Below are positions 18,760 through 27,799 of a DNA stretch of 64,000 nt, piece by piece. The position numbers and the translations under genes are program-made. The notes below the pieces were generated by a model, which did no database searches, had not been told where the DNA came from, and worked only from the letters and a program-made list of their open reading frames with translations. Numbering within the stretch: the first letter of the stretch is position 1; every line of letters starts with the position of its first letter. The DNA comes from Prosthecobacter sp. (lineage in GTDB: Bacteria > Verrucomicrobiota > Verrucomicrobiia > Verrucomicrobiales > Verrucomicrobiaceae): NCBI RefSeq assembly GCF_034366625.1, contig NZ_JAXMIH010000008.1, forward strand, positions 806,001-870,000, written 5' to 3'.

Positions 18760-20913
18760 ATGGCCATACACAAAGTAACCGCCGCCCTCGGACAGGGCAC
18801 CATTGAAATCGAAACCGGCAAGCTCGCAAAGCTCGCTGATGGAGCCGTCACCGTTCGTCTCGGCGACACCATCGTCATCGTCACCGCCGTCTCCGCCACC
18901 AAGCTGAAAGAAGGCCAGGACTGGTTCCCGCTCAGCGTGGAATACAAAGAAAAGGCATCCGCCGCAGGCCGCTTCCCTGGTGGCTACTTCAAACGCGAAG
19001 GCCGCCCCACCGAAAAGGAAATCCTCACCTGCCGCATGACGGACCGCCCATTGCGCCCGTTGTTCCCGAAAGGCTACCTCTACGACACCCAGATCGTCGC
19101 CCTGCTCCTCAGCGCTGATGGCGAAAATGATCCCGACATCCTCGCGATGAACGGCGCTTCCGCCGCCCTTTGCGTTTCCGACATCCCGTTCGCCGGCCCG
19201 GTGGGCGCGGTGCGCGTCGGCCGCATCAATGGCGAGTTCGTTGCCAATCCGACACAGACGCAGCGTCTCGACAGCGATCTCGACCTCGTCTATGTCGGCA
19301 ATGCCACGGACGTGATCATGATCGAAGGCGCGGCCAATGAGCTGCCTGAAGCCGAGTTCGTGAAAGCCCTCCACTTTGCGCAAGCTCAGGTGCAGCCGAT
19401 CGTGGCCGCCCAGGTTGAACTGGCCAGACTGGCTGGCAAAGCCAAGCGCGAAGTCCCTCTCATGCTCGTCAAAGATGAGCTGCTCGAAATCGCCTACCAG
19501 ATCGCGGGTGACCGCATCGAAGGCGCGCTTTACACGCCTTCCAAAGTTGCCCGCGGCAAAGCCGTCGGCGCGTTGAAGGACGAAGCGGAAGCAGCCATCA
19601 AGGCCAAGTTCCCCGAAGCCACCGGCTTCGAAATCAGCCAGGCATTCGACTACCTCCAGAAGAAAGCCTTCCGCATCAGCATCCTCGACAAGAAGAACCG
19701 CTGCGACGGCCGTGGTCTCGACGATCTGCGCACGCTCTACGGCGAAGCCTCCGTGCTTCCCCGCACGCATGGTTCCGCCATCTTCTCGCGTGGCGAAACG
19801 CAGGCGCTCGCCATCGCGACGCTCGCTCCCGCTGATGAAGCCCAGGAAATGGACACCTACGCCGGTGGCCCAGAATCGAAGCGCTTCATCCTGCATTACA
19901 ACTTCCCTCCGTTCTCCGTCGGTGAAACCGGCCGCTTCGGCGGTCAGAATCGTCGTGAAATCGGCCACGGCGCTCTCGCCGAGCGTTCCATCGCTCCCGT
20001 CATTCCTGCGAAGGAAGTCTTCCCTTACGCCATGCGCGTGAGCAGCGAGGTCATGGAGTCCAACGGCTCCACTTCGATGGCCTCCGTGTGCTCCGGCGTC
20101 ATGGCGCTCATGGATGCAGGCGTGCCTCTGATCCGCCCTGTGGCTGGCATCAGTGTCGGCCTCGTCTCCGAGTTCGACTCCAGCGACAAGATGTCCCGCT
20201 ACCTCACGATGATCGACATCCTGGGCAGCGAAGACCACTTCGGCGACATGGACTTCAAGCTCTGCGGCACCAGCGAAGGCGTCACAGGCTACCAGCTCGA
20301 CCTCAAGCTCCCCGGCATCCCTTTGAGCATTCTCGAGGAAGCCATCGTGAAGGCCAAGAGCGCCCGCACCACCATCCTCTCGGCCATGCACGCCGCCATC
20401 GGCGAAATCAAGCCGCTGAGCAAGTATGCCCCGCGCATCGAGATCATCAAAATCAACCCTGACAAGATCGGTGAGCTCATCGGTCCTGGCGGCAAGAACA
20501 TCAAGGCCATCCAGGCCGAGTCCGGCGCTGAAATCAGCATCGAGGACGACGGCACGGTGTACGTTTATTCCAACCGCAAGGAAGGCATCGAACGCGCGAT
20601 CGAAATGATCAGCGGCACCTCCCAGGAAATCGAAGTCGGCAAGATCTACACCGGCAAGATCGTCAGCACGACGAACTTCGGCGCCTTCATGAACCTCGGC
20701 GGCAAGAAGGACGGGCTGATCCACATCAGCGAACTCGCCGACTTCCGCGTCAACCGCACCGAAGACGTCGTCAAGGTCGGCGACATCGTCACCGCCAAGT
20801 GCCTCGGCATTGACGACAAGGGCCGCGTGAAAATGAGCCGCAAGGCCGCGATGAAGGAAAAAGACGCCGCTGCCGCCGCTGGCGAAGCCGCTCCTGCCGA
20901 AGACCTCGGCTAA
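18760..20913 (+). CDS. pnp: Polyribonucleotide nucleotidyltransferase (PNPase)
   Basis: The 717-residue protein has both RNase PH domains: an N-terminal one (TVRLGDTIVIVTAVSATKLK; GGYFKREGRPTEKEILTCRM), an all-helical linker and a second catalytic domain with GRGLDDLRTLYGEASVLPRT, HGSAIFSRGETQALAIATLA and the active-site DxxxxD-containing RYLTMIDILGSEDHFGDMDF. A KH domain (IGPGGKNIKAIQAESGAEIS) and an S1 domain (GKIVSTTNFGAFMNLGGKKD) complete the standard architecture. It degrades RNA 3' to 5' phosphorolytically. Start position and length match the family. Confidence 0.98.
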   Translation: MAIHKVTAALGQGTIEIETGKLAKLADGAVTVRLGDTIVIVTAVSATKLKEGQDWFPLSVEYKEKASAAGRFPGGYFKREGRPTEKEILTCRMTDRPLRPLFPKGYLYDTQIVALLLSADGENDPDILAMNGASAALCVSDIPFAGPVGAVRVGRINGEFVANPTQTQRLDSDLDLVYVGNATDVIMIEGAANELPEAEFVKALHFAQAQVQPIVAAQVELARLAGKAKREVPLMLVKDELLEIAYQIAGDRIEGALYTPSKVARGKAVGALKDEAEAAIKAKFPEATGFEISQAFDYLQKKAFRISILDKKNRCDGRGLDDLRTLYGEASVLPRTHGSAIFSRGETQALAIATLAPADEAQEMDTYAGGPESKRFILHYNFPPFSVGETGRFGGQNRREIGHGALAERSIAPVIPAKEVFPYAMRVSSEVMESNGSTSMASVCSGVMALMDAGVPLIRPVAGISVGLVSEFDSSDKMSRYLTMIDILGSEDHFGDMDFKLCGTSEGVTGYQLDLKLPGIPLSILEEAIVKAKSARTTILSAMHAAIGEIKPLSKYAPRIEIIKINPDKIGELIGPGGKNIKAIQAESGAEISIEDDGTVYVYSNRKEGIERAIEMISGTSQEIEVGKIYTGKIVSTTNFGAFMNLGGKKDGLIHISELADFRVNRTEDVVKVGDIVTAKCLGIDDKGRVKMSRKAAMKEKDAAAAAGEAAPAEDLG

Positions 20914-20944
20914 GCCTCACCTGCCACATAATCCAAACCACGAA

Positions 20945-20975
20945 GGGGCCGCGTAACTGCGGCCCCTTTTTTGTG
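20945..20975 (+). terminator. Rho-independent terminator after pnp
   Basis: GGGGCCGC and GCGGCCCC form a perfect eight-base stem with a six-base loop, followed by TTTTTTGTGTT, 31 bases after the pnp stop. Confidence 0.9.
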
Positions 20976-21052
20976 TTCGCGATGGATTGAGGAATGAGTT
21001 GCGCCCAAGACGGCGTTCTGGCAAAAACCATACGCACCAACCACTCACCGCC

Positions 21053-22486
21053 ATGACCTCACGTCGCTCCTTCATCACGCAATCCGCTCTCGCTTTTACT
21101 GCTTTGTCCGCCACCCGCGTGCTGGGGGCGAATGACAAGATTCGCATCGCTTCCATCGGTCTGGGTGGTCAGGGGATGGGGAATGCGAGCCGCATGGCGA
21201 AGGTGCCGGGCGTGGAGATTGCTTACCTGTGCGATCCTGACACGGCGGCTTTGGATCGGGCGAAGAAGGTGTATCCGCAGGCGAAGACGACGCAGGACTT
21301 GCGCAAGGTGATGGAGGACAAGGACATCGACGCCGTGGTCGTCTCCACCGGCAACCACTGGCATGTGCTGGCATCCATTTGGGCGCTGCAAGCGGGCAAG
21401 GATGTGTATGTGGAGAAGCCAATCTCCCACAACATCTGGGAAGGCCGCAAGCTGGTGGAAGCGGCGCGGAAGTACAACCGCATCGTGCAAGGCGGCACGC
21501 AGCAGCGCAGTGATCCGCTGCAGGACGAGATCAAGGGCTTCCTGGACGCGGGCACGATCGGCAAGATCAAGTATGTGCGCTGCAACCATTACAGCATGCG
21601 TTCCACCATCGGCAAGCAGGCCGAACCACTGGCACCGCCGTCCACGTTGAACTACGACCTGTGGCTCGGCCCGGCGAAGGATGAACCGATCTTCCGCAAA
21701 AAGTTCCACTACGACTGGCACTGGGACTGGAACACCGGCAACGGCGAGATGGGCAACTGGGGACCGCACATTCTCGACGACCTGCGCAACGTCGTCTTCC
21801 GCGACAAGGTCACGCTGCCGAAGCGTGTGATCGCCGGTGGCGGACGTTTTGCCTGGGACGACGCGGGCGAGACGCCGAACACGCACTTCGCCTACATGGA
21901 CACGGGCGACATTCCGGTGATCGTTGATTTCCACAACCTGCCACGGCAGAAAGACATCAAGGCTCCAGATGTGTATCTGCGTCGTCGCACCGGAGCCTTC
22001 CTCATCATTGAGTGCGAGGGCGGCTACTACACCGGCAGTCGTGGCGGTGGCACGGCTTATGACGCCGAAGGAAATAAGCTCCACACCTTCAAAGGCGACG
22101 GCGGCAAAACGCACGCGGCCAATTTCATCGCCGCCATCCGCAGCCGCAAACAGGCGGAGCTGAAGGCCGAGATCGAAGCCATTCATTACTCCAGCGCGTG
22201 GTGTCATCTGGGCAATCTGTCCTATCGTCTCGGTCAGCAATACAATCGCGAGCAGGCCGAGGCCGTCGTGAAGGATTTCCAGCCTTGGAACGACGTGATC
22301 GCCGATTTCCACGAGCATCTGGGCCGCAACGAGCTCGACGCCGCGAAGCTCGACATTAAAATGGGGCCGCTGCTGGAGCTGGATGCCGCAAAGGAAACCT
22401 TCATCGGCGAAACGGCGACTCCTGAGGCCCTGGCGTTGCTCACGCGTGAGTATCGCGCGGGCTATGAGGTGCCGCAGGCGGTTTGA
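21053..22486 (+). CDS. Tat-exported Gfo/Idh/MocA family oxidoreductase
   Basis: From the ATG at 21053 the protein is 477 residues. It has a twin-arginine lead (MTSRRSFITQSALAFTALSA), then a dinucleotide-binding motif (IRIASIGLGGQGMGNASRMA) and the conserved EKP (GKDVYVEKPISHNIWEGRKL). The C-terminal alpha/beta domain has the DWHWDWNTGNGEMGNWGPHI segment common in verrucomicrobial members. NAD(P) is probably bound tightly, and the substrate is likely a sugar or inositol derivative, but it is not predicted from sequence. The upstream in-frame lead lacks a ribosome site. Confidence 0.9.
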   Translation: MTSRRSFITQSALAFTALSATRVLGANDKIRIASIGLGGQGMGNASRMAKVPGVEIAYLCDPDTAALDRAKKVYPQAKTTQDLRKVMEDKDIDAVVVSTGNHWHVLASIWALQAGKDVYVEKPISHNIWEGRKLVEAARKYNRIVQGGTQQRSDPLQDEIKGFLDAGTIGKIKYVRCNHYSMRSTIGKQAEPLAPPSTLNYDLWLGPAKDEPIFRKKFHYDWHWDWNTGNGEMGNWGPHILDDLRNVVFRDKVTLPKRVIAGGGRFAWDDAGETPNTHFAYMDTGDIPVIVDFHNLPRQKDIKAPDVYLRRRTGAFLIIECEGGYYTGSRGGGTAYDAEGNKLHTFKGDGGKTHAANFIAAIRSRKQAELKAEIEAIHYSSAWCHLGNLSYRLGQQYNREQAEAVVKDFQPWNDVIADFHEHLGRNELDAAKLDIKMGPLLELDAAKETFIGETATPEALALLTREYRAGYEVPQAV

Positions 22487-22503
22487 TCTCGCCGCACGAC
22501 GAC

Positions 22504-22535
22504 AAAAAAGAGCGTCAGGAGTGATCCTGACGCTC
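22504..22535 (-). terminator. Rho-independent terminator for the minus-strand Ala-rich lipoprotein gene
   Basis: A perfect eleven-base stem, GAGCGTCAGGA with TCCTGACGCTC, has a four-base loop. On the minus strand it is followed by TTTTTT; on the plus strand there is no T tract, so it serves the minus-strand gene. Confidence 0.82.
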
Positions 22536-22561
22536 TCGCGTGGTTCAGAGATGAACGGCAA

Positions 22562-22951
22562 TCATTTTGGAGGCGCTGGAGCTGCCGGAGGCGCAGCGGG
22601 AGCCGCTGGCGGTGTGGCAGGAGCAGGAGGCGTGAGGGCTTCCTGAGCCTTCTTGGCGGCGTCTTCGACGGCCTTGGCGGCTTCAGCGGCCTTTTTAGCG
22701 GCAGCTTCCTTGAGCGCGGCGGCTTCTTTTTCAGCCGCAGCTTTCAATTCCGCAGCCTTCTTCGCAGCATCAGCTTTGGCGATCTCCAATTCCTTGGCGG
22801 CGGCGTCAGTGCTGGACTTGACGGCTTCTTTGAGAGCTTCCGTCGCCTTTTTGGTGTCTTCGGCAGCCTTGGCGGCTTCCGGTGTTTTTTTGTTGCATGA
22901 GGTGAGGCCGCCCGCGAGCAGCCCGATCAGAAGAATGTGTGTGAGTTTCAT
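22562..22951 (-). CDS. Ala/Lys-rich coiled-coil lipoprotein
   Basis: From the ATG at 22951 the protein is 129 residues. The lead MKLTHILLIGLLAGGLTSCN ends in a lipobox (L-T-S-C), so it should be acylated and membrane-anchored. Residues about 25-105 are Ala/Lys/Glu-rich helix with heptad spacing (KAAELKAAAEKEAAALKEAA). The last 25 residues are P/A-rich (TPPAPATPPAAPAAPPAAPA). This design recalls Lpp-like or spacer-type envelope proteins, but the family is not assigned. Upstream in-frame codons lack a signal peptide. Confidence 0.75.
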   Translation of the reverse strand: MKLTHILLIGLLAGGLTSCNKKTPEAAKAAEDTKKATEALKEAVKSSTDAAAKELEIAKADAAKKAAELKAAAEKEAAALKEAAAKKAAEAAKAVEDAAKKAQEALTPPAPATPPAAPAAPPAAPAPPK

Positions 22952-23031
22952 AGCAAAGCGAGCCTCCACGACTTCCGAACCGAAACAAGCCCGGAGATGA
23001 CAAAAAGTGGCTTCCGATTGCGCTGCTCTTT

Positions 23032-24126
23032 TCAAAGCTTGCTCTGCAATCGCCTCAGGGATTCCACATTTGCCCCGAACACACCATGCTCGGTGACGAG
23101 CGCCGTGACGAGGCTGGCAGGCGTGACATCGAAGCCATCATTGCGGGCCTGGGTGCCTGCGGGAGTGATCAGAATTTCCTGGCGCATGCCTTCGGCGTTC
23201 AAACCGGACATGTGGGTGACTTCGTGGGCGCTGCGCTGCTCGATGGGGATGTCGCGGATGCCGTCGATGATGGTCCAGTCGATGGTACTGGCGGGCAGGG
23301 CGACGTAAAACGGCACGTTGTGGGCTTTGGCGGCCAGCGCTTTGAGATAGGTGCCGATCTTGTTCGCCACATCGCCCTGCGCGGTGACGCGGTCGGCCCC
23401 GACGATGACAAGATCGACGAGACCGCGCTGGAGGAGGTGTCCGGCGTTGTTATCGACGATCAAGGTGTGCGGCACGCCGTGCTCGCGCAGCTCCCAGGCG
23501 GTGAGCGAGGCTCCCTGGCCGCGCGGTCGCGTCTCACTGACCCAAACATGGATGTTCATGCCTGCGTCGTGTGCTTGATAAACGGGTGCCAACGCCATGC
23601 CCCAGTCCACGGCGGCCAGCCAGCCGGCATTGCAGTGTGTCATGACGTTCAACGGCGTGGTGGGGTCGGCTTTCTTCGACTGGATGGCGCGGAACAGCTC
23701 CAGAGCGTGTCTGCCGATGGCGTGATTGGTCCGCACGTCTTCATCGCAGATGGCCAAAGCCTCGCTCCAGGCCGCGTCGGCACGTTTTTCGACTGGAAGC
23801 GGCGAGACGACGCGCTTCACGCGATCCAGTGCCCAGCGCAGATTCACCGCGGTGGGGCGTGTGGCGTGTAAAACGTCATAAGCACGCTGCAAAGCAGCGT
23901 CGGAGGCATCATCGCGCAGCGCGAAGAACATGCCGAAGCTGGCAGTGGCACCGATGAGTGGCGCGCCACGCACGCGCATGACTTGGATGGCCTCGGCGGC
24001 GTTCTCCATCGTCTGGAGATCACGCCACTCGACGTGATGCGGCAGGAAGGTCTGATCGAGAATGCGGGCCGCGCGCGTGGCGTGATCGGCTTCGATGGAA
24101 CGGTGCGGCTGGCCGTGGATGTGCAT
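23032..24126 (-). CDS. mtnA: Methylthioribose-1-phosphate isomerase
   Basis: The 364-residue protein has the MtnA hallmarks: RVRGAPLIGATASFGMFFAL, catalytic Cys in MTHCNAGWLAAVDWGMALAP, the ETRPRGQGASLTAWEL segment and catalytic Asp in VGADRVTAQGDVANKIGTY. These distinguish it from eIF2B-alpha relatives. It converts 5-methylthioribose-1-phosphate to methylthioribulose-1-phosphate in the methionine salvage pathway. No other mtn gene is next to it. It is divergent from the YkvA gene. Confidence 0.95.
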   Translation of the reverse strand: MHIHGQPHRSIEADHATRAARILDQTFLPHHVEWRDLQTMENAAEAIQVMRVRGAPLIGATASFGMFFALRDDASDAALQRAYDVLHATRPTAVNLRWALDRVKRVVSPLPVEKRADAAWSEALAICDEDVRTNHAIGRHALELFRAIQSKKADPTTPLNVMTHCNAGWLAAVDWGMALAPVYQAHDAGMNIHVWVSETRPRGQGASLTAWELREHGVPHTLIVDNNAGHLLQRGLVDLVIVGADRVTAQGDVANKIGTYLKALAAKAHNVPFYVALPASTIDWTIIDGIRDIPIEQRSAHEVTHMSGLNAEGMRQEILITPAGTQARNDGFDVTPASLVTALVTEHGVFGANVESLRRLQSKL

Positions 24127-24243
24127 GGCGGATGATTCAGGAGGCCGGCGGCAAGGTCAATGAACACCAGAGCTATTGACCGGCACAATGGCAGTTTCCA
24201 CTGCCAACTGGACTTCATCAGCGCATCCGCTTATTTTTCCCGC

Positions 24244-24618
24244 ATGAGCACCACCAAAGGCGAGCACGATCTGAGCATCGAGAAAGTCAGCCAGCGCGCA
24301 CAAGACATCGAGGGCAAGCTGCCGAAGCTCAAGACGCTGTTTGAGCAGGGGAAGATCATGCTGGGCATGGTGAAGGATTACTGGAACGGCTCCTACCGCG
24401 AGGTTCCCTACTGGGCGATCAGCGCGGTGTCACTGGCGCTGCTCTATGTGCTCAATCCAGCGGATGTGCTGCCGGATGTGCTGCTGGGCGTGGGGTATCT
24501 GGATGATGCGACGGTGGTGGCGTTCTGCCTGAAACTGGTGCAGCGGGAGATTGAGCGTTATCAGGAGTGGGTGGCGGCGAAGACGAAGGGTGGAGGCGGC
24601 AAGGTGGTGGATGTTTGA
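24244..24618 (+). CDS. YkvA/DUF1232 small membrane protein
   Basis: From the ATG at 24244 the protein is 124 residues. It has a charged helical N-terminus and a hydrophobic core with VPYWAISAVSLALLYVLNPA then DVLPDVLLGVGYLDDATVVA. The N-P-A-D-x-L-P-D signature defines the DUF1232/YkvA family. Function is unknown. A longer in-frame reading from 24160 lacks similarity. Confidence 0.85.
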   Translation: MSTTKGEHDLSIEKVSQRAQDIEGKLPKLKTLFEQGKIMLGMVKDYWNGSYREVPYWAISAVSLALLYVLNPADVLPDVLLGVGYLDDATVVAFCLKLVQREIERYQEWVAAKTKGGGGKVVDV

Positions 24619-24637
24619 GGCTTGGCTCCCAGTATTG

Positions 24638-24709
24638 TAGTCCCGGCTTTAGCCGGTCTGGAGACGAGTATCACGTGTTTCACGCCAGAACCGGCTGAAG
24701 CCGGAACTA
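24638..24709. repeat. REP-like inverted hairpin pair
   Basis: Two similar hairpins, CCGGCTTTAGCCGG (24643-24656) and CCGGCTGAAGCCGG (24691-24704), sit in mirror orientation. Outer arms TAGTC and GAACTA, and inner arms TCTGG and CCAGA, extend the symmetry. The unit resembles REP/BIME elements spread by RAYT transposases, as in the element at 31335-32011 of this window. Confidence 0.6.
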
Positions 24710-24714
24710 CGAAC

Positions 24715-24747
24715 AAAAAACCGCCGTGCAGGGGCGCTGCACGGCGG
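24715..24747 (-). terminator. Rho-independent terminator for the discoidin lipoprotein operon
   Basis: CCGCCGTGCA pairs with TGCACGGCGG in a perfect ten-base stem. On the minus strand the stem is followed by six T. It lies 27 bases after the stop of the minus-strand gene at 24774. Confidence 0.85.
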
Positions 24748-24773
24748 TGGATCAAACGGGATGTTGATTCGGC

Positions 24774-25502
24774 TTACTTGGCAGGGGTGCCATAGACCTG
24801 AACTTCACAGTAGTGGTTCATGTCGTTGCTGGTGTTGCCGTTGCTCCAGAGGCGCACGTAGCGGGCCTTGGTGCCTTTGGCGTCGATGACGCGGCCGTGG
24901 TTGGTTTCGACGTAAGCAGGATCGCCACCTTTGCCGAGGGCGGAGGTGTCGTCGTGGTCGGAGTTGAACAGGGTGGTGACACCGGTCTTGAACTCAGCGT
25001 CGTCAGAAACCTGCACGAGCACGTCGATGTAGGCCTGGGCCTGCTTGTGGTAGTGCCACATGGCGATCTTGTAAATGTTGGCCGGAGCGCCGAGGTCGAT
25101 CTGCACCCACTGTTTGCCGGGCATGAGCTCGACGAAGGAACCGTCAGCGCCATCGGCATCGCCGTCGGTGACGAGGGTGAGATCGCCGATGATCGGAGCA
25201 GAGTCGGAGCTGCTGACTTTCTTGCCTTTGGCGAGGTTCACAGTGCCCTTGGGAGCCTGGAAGGACTTCACCACCTTGCTTGGGTCGGCTTTTTCGAGGT
25301 TTGGCAGCTCAGCAGGCACCGGGGTGCCGATGAACATGGGCTTGGGGAACTCGAGTTTGATTTCTTCGAGGTCACCGGCTGGAACGGCGGCGGCTGCAGG
25401 AGCAGCGGCGGCGCCTTCGGCCTTTTTGTCTTCGGTCTTGCCGCAGGAGGCAAGGGTGATGACGAGCGCGAGGCCCGTGAGGATGTGGATGCTGTTTTTC
25501 AT
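24774..25502 (-). CDS. Lipoprotein with discoidin-like (F5/8 type C) domain
   Basis: The 242-residue protein has a lipobox lead (LTGLALVITLASC) and an Ala-rich linker. Residues about 90-240 form a discoidin-like beta-sandwich: ASSSD-like SSSDSAPIIGDLTLVTDGDA, WVQIDLGAPANIYKIAMWHY and the end motif ARYVRLWSNGNTSNDMNHYC. Such domains bind glycans. It is the last of three minus-strand genes with the Gfo/Idh oxidoreductase and DoxX-like protein (39 and 47-base gaps) and a terminator follows. Confidence 0.82.
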   Translation of the reverse strand: MKNSIHILTGLALVITLASCGKTEDKKAEGAAAAPAAAAVPAGDLEEIKLEFPKPMFIGTPVPAELPNLEKADPSKVVKSFQAPKGTVNLAKGKKVSSSDSAPIIGDLTLVTDGDADGADGSFVELMPGKQWVQIDLGAPANIYKIAMWHYHKQAQAYIDVLVQVSDDAEFKTGVTTLFNSDHDDTSALGKGGDPAYVETNHGRVIDAKGTKARYVRLWSNGNTSNDMNHYCEVQVYGTPAK

Positions 25503-25541
25503 GGGGGAGTGGTGGGTGCTAGATGCTGGATCCTGGATTGT

Positions 25542-27011
25542 TTAGGCTTGGAAGTCTTCGGGGGTGAAGATGTATTTGCTGCCGGTCTTGATGGATTCGT
25601 AGGCCTTGAGCACGGTGACGCAGGATTTGAAGGCGGCTTCGACGTTGCAGGTGAGATGCTCGGGTTTCTTCATCTGCACGGCTTCGATGAAATTCTGCAC
25701 ATGCGGCGCGTGCGGCTTGCGGCTGAGCTTCACACCGAGTTCCCATTGGGCCAGGGCCTTGCTCTCGCGCACATCGGCGACACTGACAGCACCGTAGGAT
25801 GGCGCTTTGGGTTTTTCCCAGTCGCGGGGATGTTCCCAGAACTTGTTCTTGGCTTTGTCGGCGGCCTTGAGAATGGGCGGGTTTTCACCACCGGCGAATT
25901 CGTCCCAAGCCTGGCCGGGTTCGGCGTAGAGCTGGTTGCCGGAGGTGTCGAGTTCGGAAATGATGGCGGTGCCACCGACGCCCATGTGCTTTTCATACGC
26001 ACCTTGGGAACCCGTGGTGGTGAGCACCTGGTAGTAGGCGCGGAGGGCACCCTGCGGGGTTTTGAATTCGTAGATGCACATCATGTTGTCAGGCAGCTCG
26101 AATTTCGGGCGGCCTTCGCTGCCGTCGAAGTAATCGACGCCGCCGGAGGCGATGACGGAGACCGGGGTGGACTCGTACATCCAGTTGAACATGTCGATCT
26201 GGTGCGCACCGAGATCGGAGAGCGGACCGCCGCCGTATTTGGAAAAGAAACGCCAGTTGCGGAACTCTTCGATGCTGCCGTAGCCGTGCTTCGCGAGAAC
26301 GTCAGCGGGGATGTCGTAGCCTTTCACGGCTCCCTGAGGGGCGCTGCCGGAGACGCCGCGGTTCCATTGCGCATAAGCGTGGGTGACGCGGCCGAGCATC
26401 TTGCCGGGCTTGATGATGTTGTCGCGCAGGTTGATGTAGCGCGGGTTCGAGTGGCGCTGGTGGCCGATCTGGAAGATGCCGCTGTTCGCCTTGCCAGCGC
26501 GCACCATGTCACGCGCGCCGTCGAGCGTGTTGCTCATCATTTTTTCGCAGTACACGCTTTTGCCTTTTTCGAGGCAGAGGCGCGAATAGGGCGCGTGCAG
26601 GAAGTCGGGCGTGGCGATGAAGACGGCCTCAATGGACGGCTCCTTGTCGAGCATCTCATTGATGTCCTCGTAGATTTTGATCTCGCCTTCGACCTGGTGC
26701 TTGTTTTCGCTGAGGAAGCCGCCACGCGCCTGGGCGATGGAGTATTTCCAGATGTCGCACATAGCCACCCATTGGATGCCGGGCACGTCTTTGGAGGCAA
26801 CACGGAGCGCTTTGTTGCCCTGCGCGCCGCAGCCGACGAGGGCGCACTTGATGGTGCGGCCCGGGGCTGTCTGCTGCGCGACGGCACTTTTGCTGGTGGC
26901 GAGGTAAAGGCCGCTGCTGGTCAGGGCGCTGGTGCGGAGGAAGCCGCGACGATCCATGAAGCGGGACAGCGGCGCTGTGGCTGTGGGAGAGGGGAGAGGC
27001 TGGGAATTCAT
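25542..27011 (-). CDS. Tat-exported Gfo/Idh/MocA family oxidoreductase
   Basis: The 489-residue protein has a twin-arginine lead (FMDRRGFLRTSALTSSG), a nucleotide-binding motif (IKCALVGCGAQGNKALRVAS), and the conserved E-K (GKSVYCEKMMSNTLDGARDM), with M in place of the usual P. The motif GGGPLSDLGAHQIDMFNWMY is the substrate-domain helix with the catalytic-type D and H. The initial Met at 27011 puts 18 residues ahead of the twin Arg, longer than normal, and Met19 at 26957 is a possible alternative start. It belongs to a likely operon with the DoxX-like gene upstream. Confidence 0.9.
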   Translation of the reverse strand: MNSQPLPSPTATAPLSRFMDRRGFLRTSALTSSGLYLATSKSAVAQQTAPGRTIKCALVGCGAQGNKALRVASKDVPGIQWVAMCDIWKYSIAQARGGFLSENKHQVEGEIKIYEDINEMLDKEPSIEAVFIATPDFLHAPYSRLCLEKGKSVYCEKMMSNTLDGARDMVRAGKANSGIFQIGHQRHSNPRYINLRDNIIKPGKMLGRVTHAYAQWNRGVSGSAPQGAVKGYDIPADVLAKHGYGSIEEFRNWRFFSKYGGGPLSDLGAHQIDMFNWMYESTPVSVIASGGVDYFDGSEGRPKFELPDNMMCIYEFKTPQGALRAYYQVLTTTGSQGAYEKHMGVGGTAIISELDTSGNQLYAEPGQAWDEFAGGENPPILKAADKAKNKFWEHPRDWEKPKAPSYGAVSVADVRESKALAQWELGVKLSRKPHAPHVQNFIEAVQMKKPEHLTCNVEAAFKSCVTVLKAYESIKTGSKYIFTPEDFQA

Positions 27012-27058
27012 AGGTGCAATCAGGCGCGTGGGTTCACTGGCCGATACGCTGGCAGCCG

Positions 27059-27544
27059 TTAGGCGGACTTCTTGCGAGCAAGGATGCCATCGAGGGAGAA
27101 GGTCTTCGCCTTCGAGGTCACGAGCGCCGCGGCCACGATGAGGACGGAGAGGCCGATGTTGGTGACGACTTCGGTGTCATCCGGCAATGCGGCAAGACCG
27201 AAGCCAAGCGCGAGGAACACCAGGCCGGCGGCAAGGAGCCCGAACTCGGTGCAGATGCCGATGGCCACCCAGATGCCGACCGGAATGAGGACGTAGCCAA
27301 TGCTGGCGGCGAAGCCTTTGCACGCTGCCTCAGGGAGGAAGCTGTTGTCCGCCATGAGCTTGGCCAGCGGCTCGGTTTTCTTCGGATAATTCTCCAGACC
27401 AAACGTGGTGGTGGCTCCATTGCCCCAGCGAAACTTGTCGAGGCCCGCCATGAACAGACGCATGCCGACCCAAAGACGAAGGAGGAGGTGGGCAAAGGCG
27501 TAGCCAGAATTGCCACAGCAATTGGAGGAGGAAGAGTCAGACAT
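27059..27544 (-). CDS. DoxX-like membrane protein
   Basis: From the ATG at 27544 the protein is 161 residues with an initial Cys pair (SSNCCGNSG), then four probable TM helices. Motifs include LLLRLWVGMRLFMAGLDKFR (the DoxX-like R-x-x-x-G-x-x-F/L-x-x-G-x-x-K pattern) and four hydrophobic segments ending in SVLIVAAALVTSK. DoxX-like proteins are inner-membrane proteins, often associated with redox enzymes; the specific role is unknown. It leads an operon with a Gfo/Idh oxidoreductase and a lipoprotein. Confidence 0.75.
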   Translation of the reverse strand: MSDSSSSNCCGNSGYAFAHLLLRLWVGMRLFMAGLDKFRWGNGATTTFGLENYPKKTEPLAKLMADNSFLPEAACKGFAASIGYVLIPVGIWVAIGICTEFGLLAAGLVFLALGFGLAALPDDTEVVTNIGLSVLIVAAALVTSKAKTFSLDGILARKKSA

Positions 27545-27799
27545 GAATAGGTTGGGTTGCTGGTTGATGGGAGGGCGATTCTGAACCGTTGGACTTGGAA
27601 ATCCAGTAGAATTTAGAGGGCGGATGCTTCGCAAATATGAACGAACACAGCAGATGAAAATGCTGGAGAACCGCTCTCACGCTCGAATGTCCCGGCTTCG
27701 TGGCGAATGTCGGATTCTGAGGCTTCCTATTCGCCGTGCTTGCCATTCAGGGCATCTCCGCTTAAAAAAGACGGCTTAATTCAATCCCAACACTCTCCC

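Noticed and set aside
18724-20724. A 666-codon open frame opposite pnp
   Set aside because: The sense strand encodes complete PNPase with all domains; the antisense product is composed of G/A/D/V/H repeats.
24127-24243. Possible SAM or methionine riboswitch between mtnA and the YkvA gene
   Set aside because: Only a short hairpin (TGGCAG/CTGCCA) is visible, without the paired helices of a known riboswitch.
24813-27062. A 749-codon open frame opposite the lipoprotein and Gfo/Idh genes
   Set aside because: It spans two annotated genes on the other strand and their intergenic gap, and has no recognisable motif.
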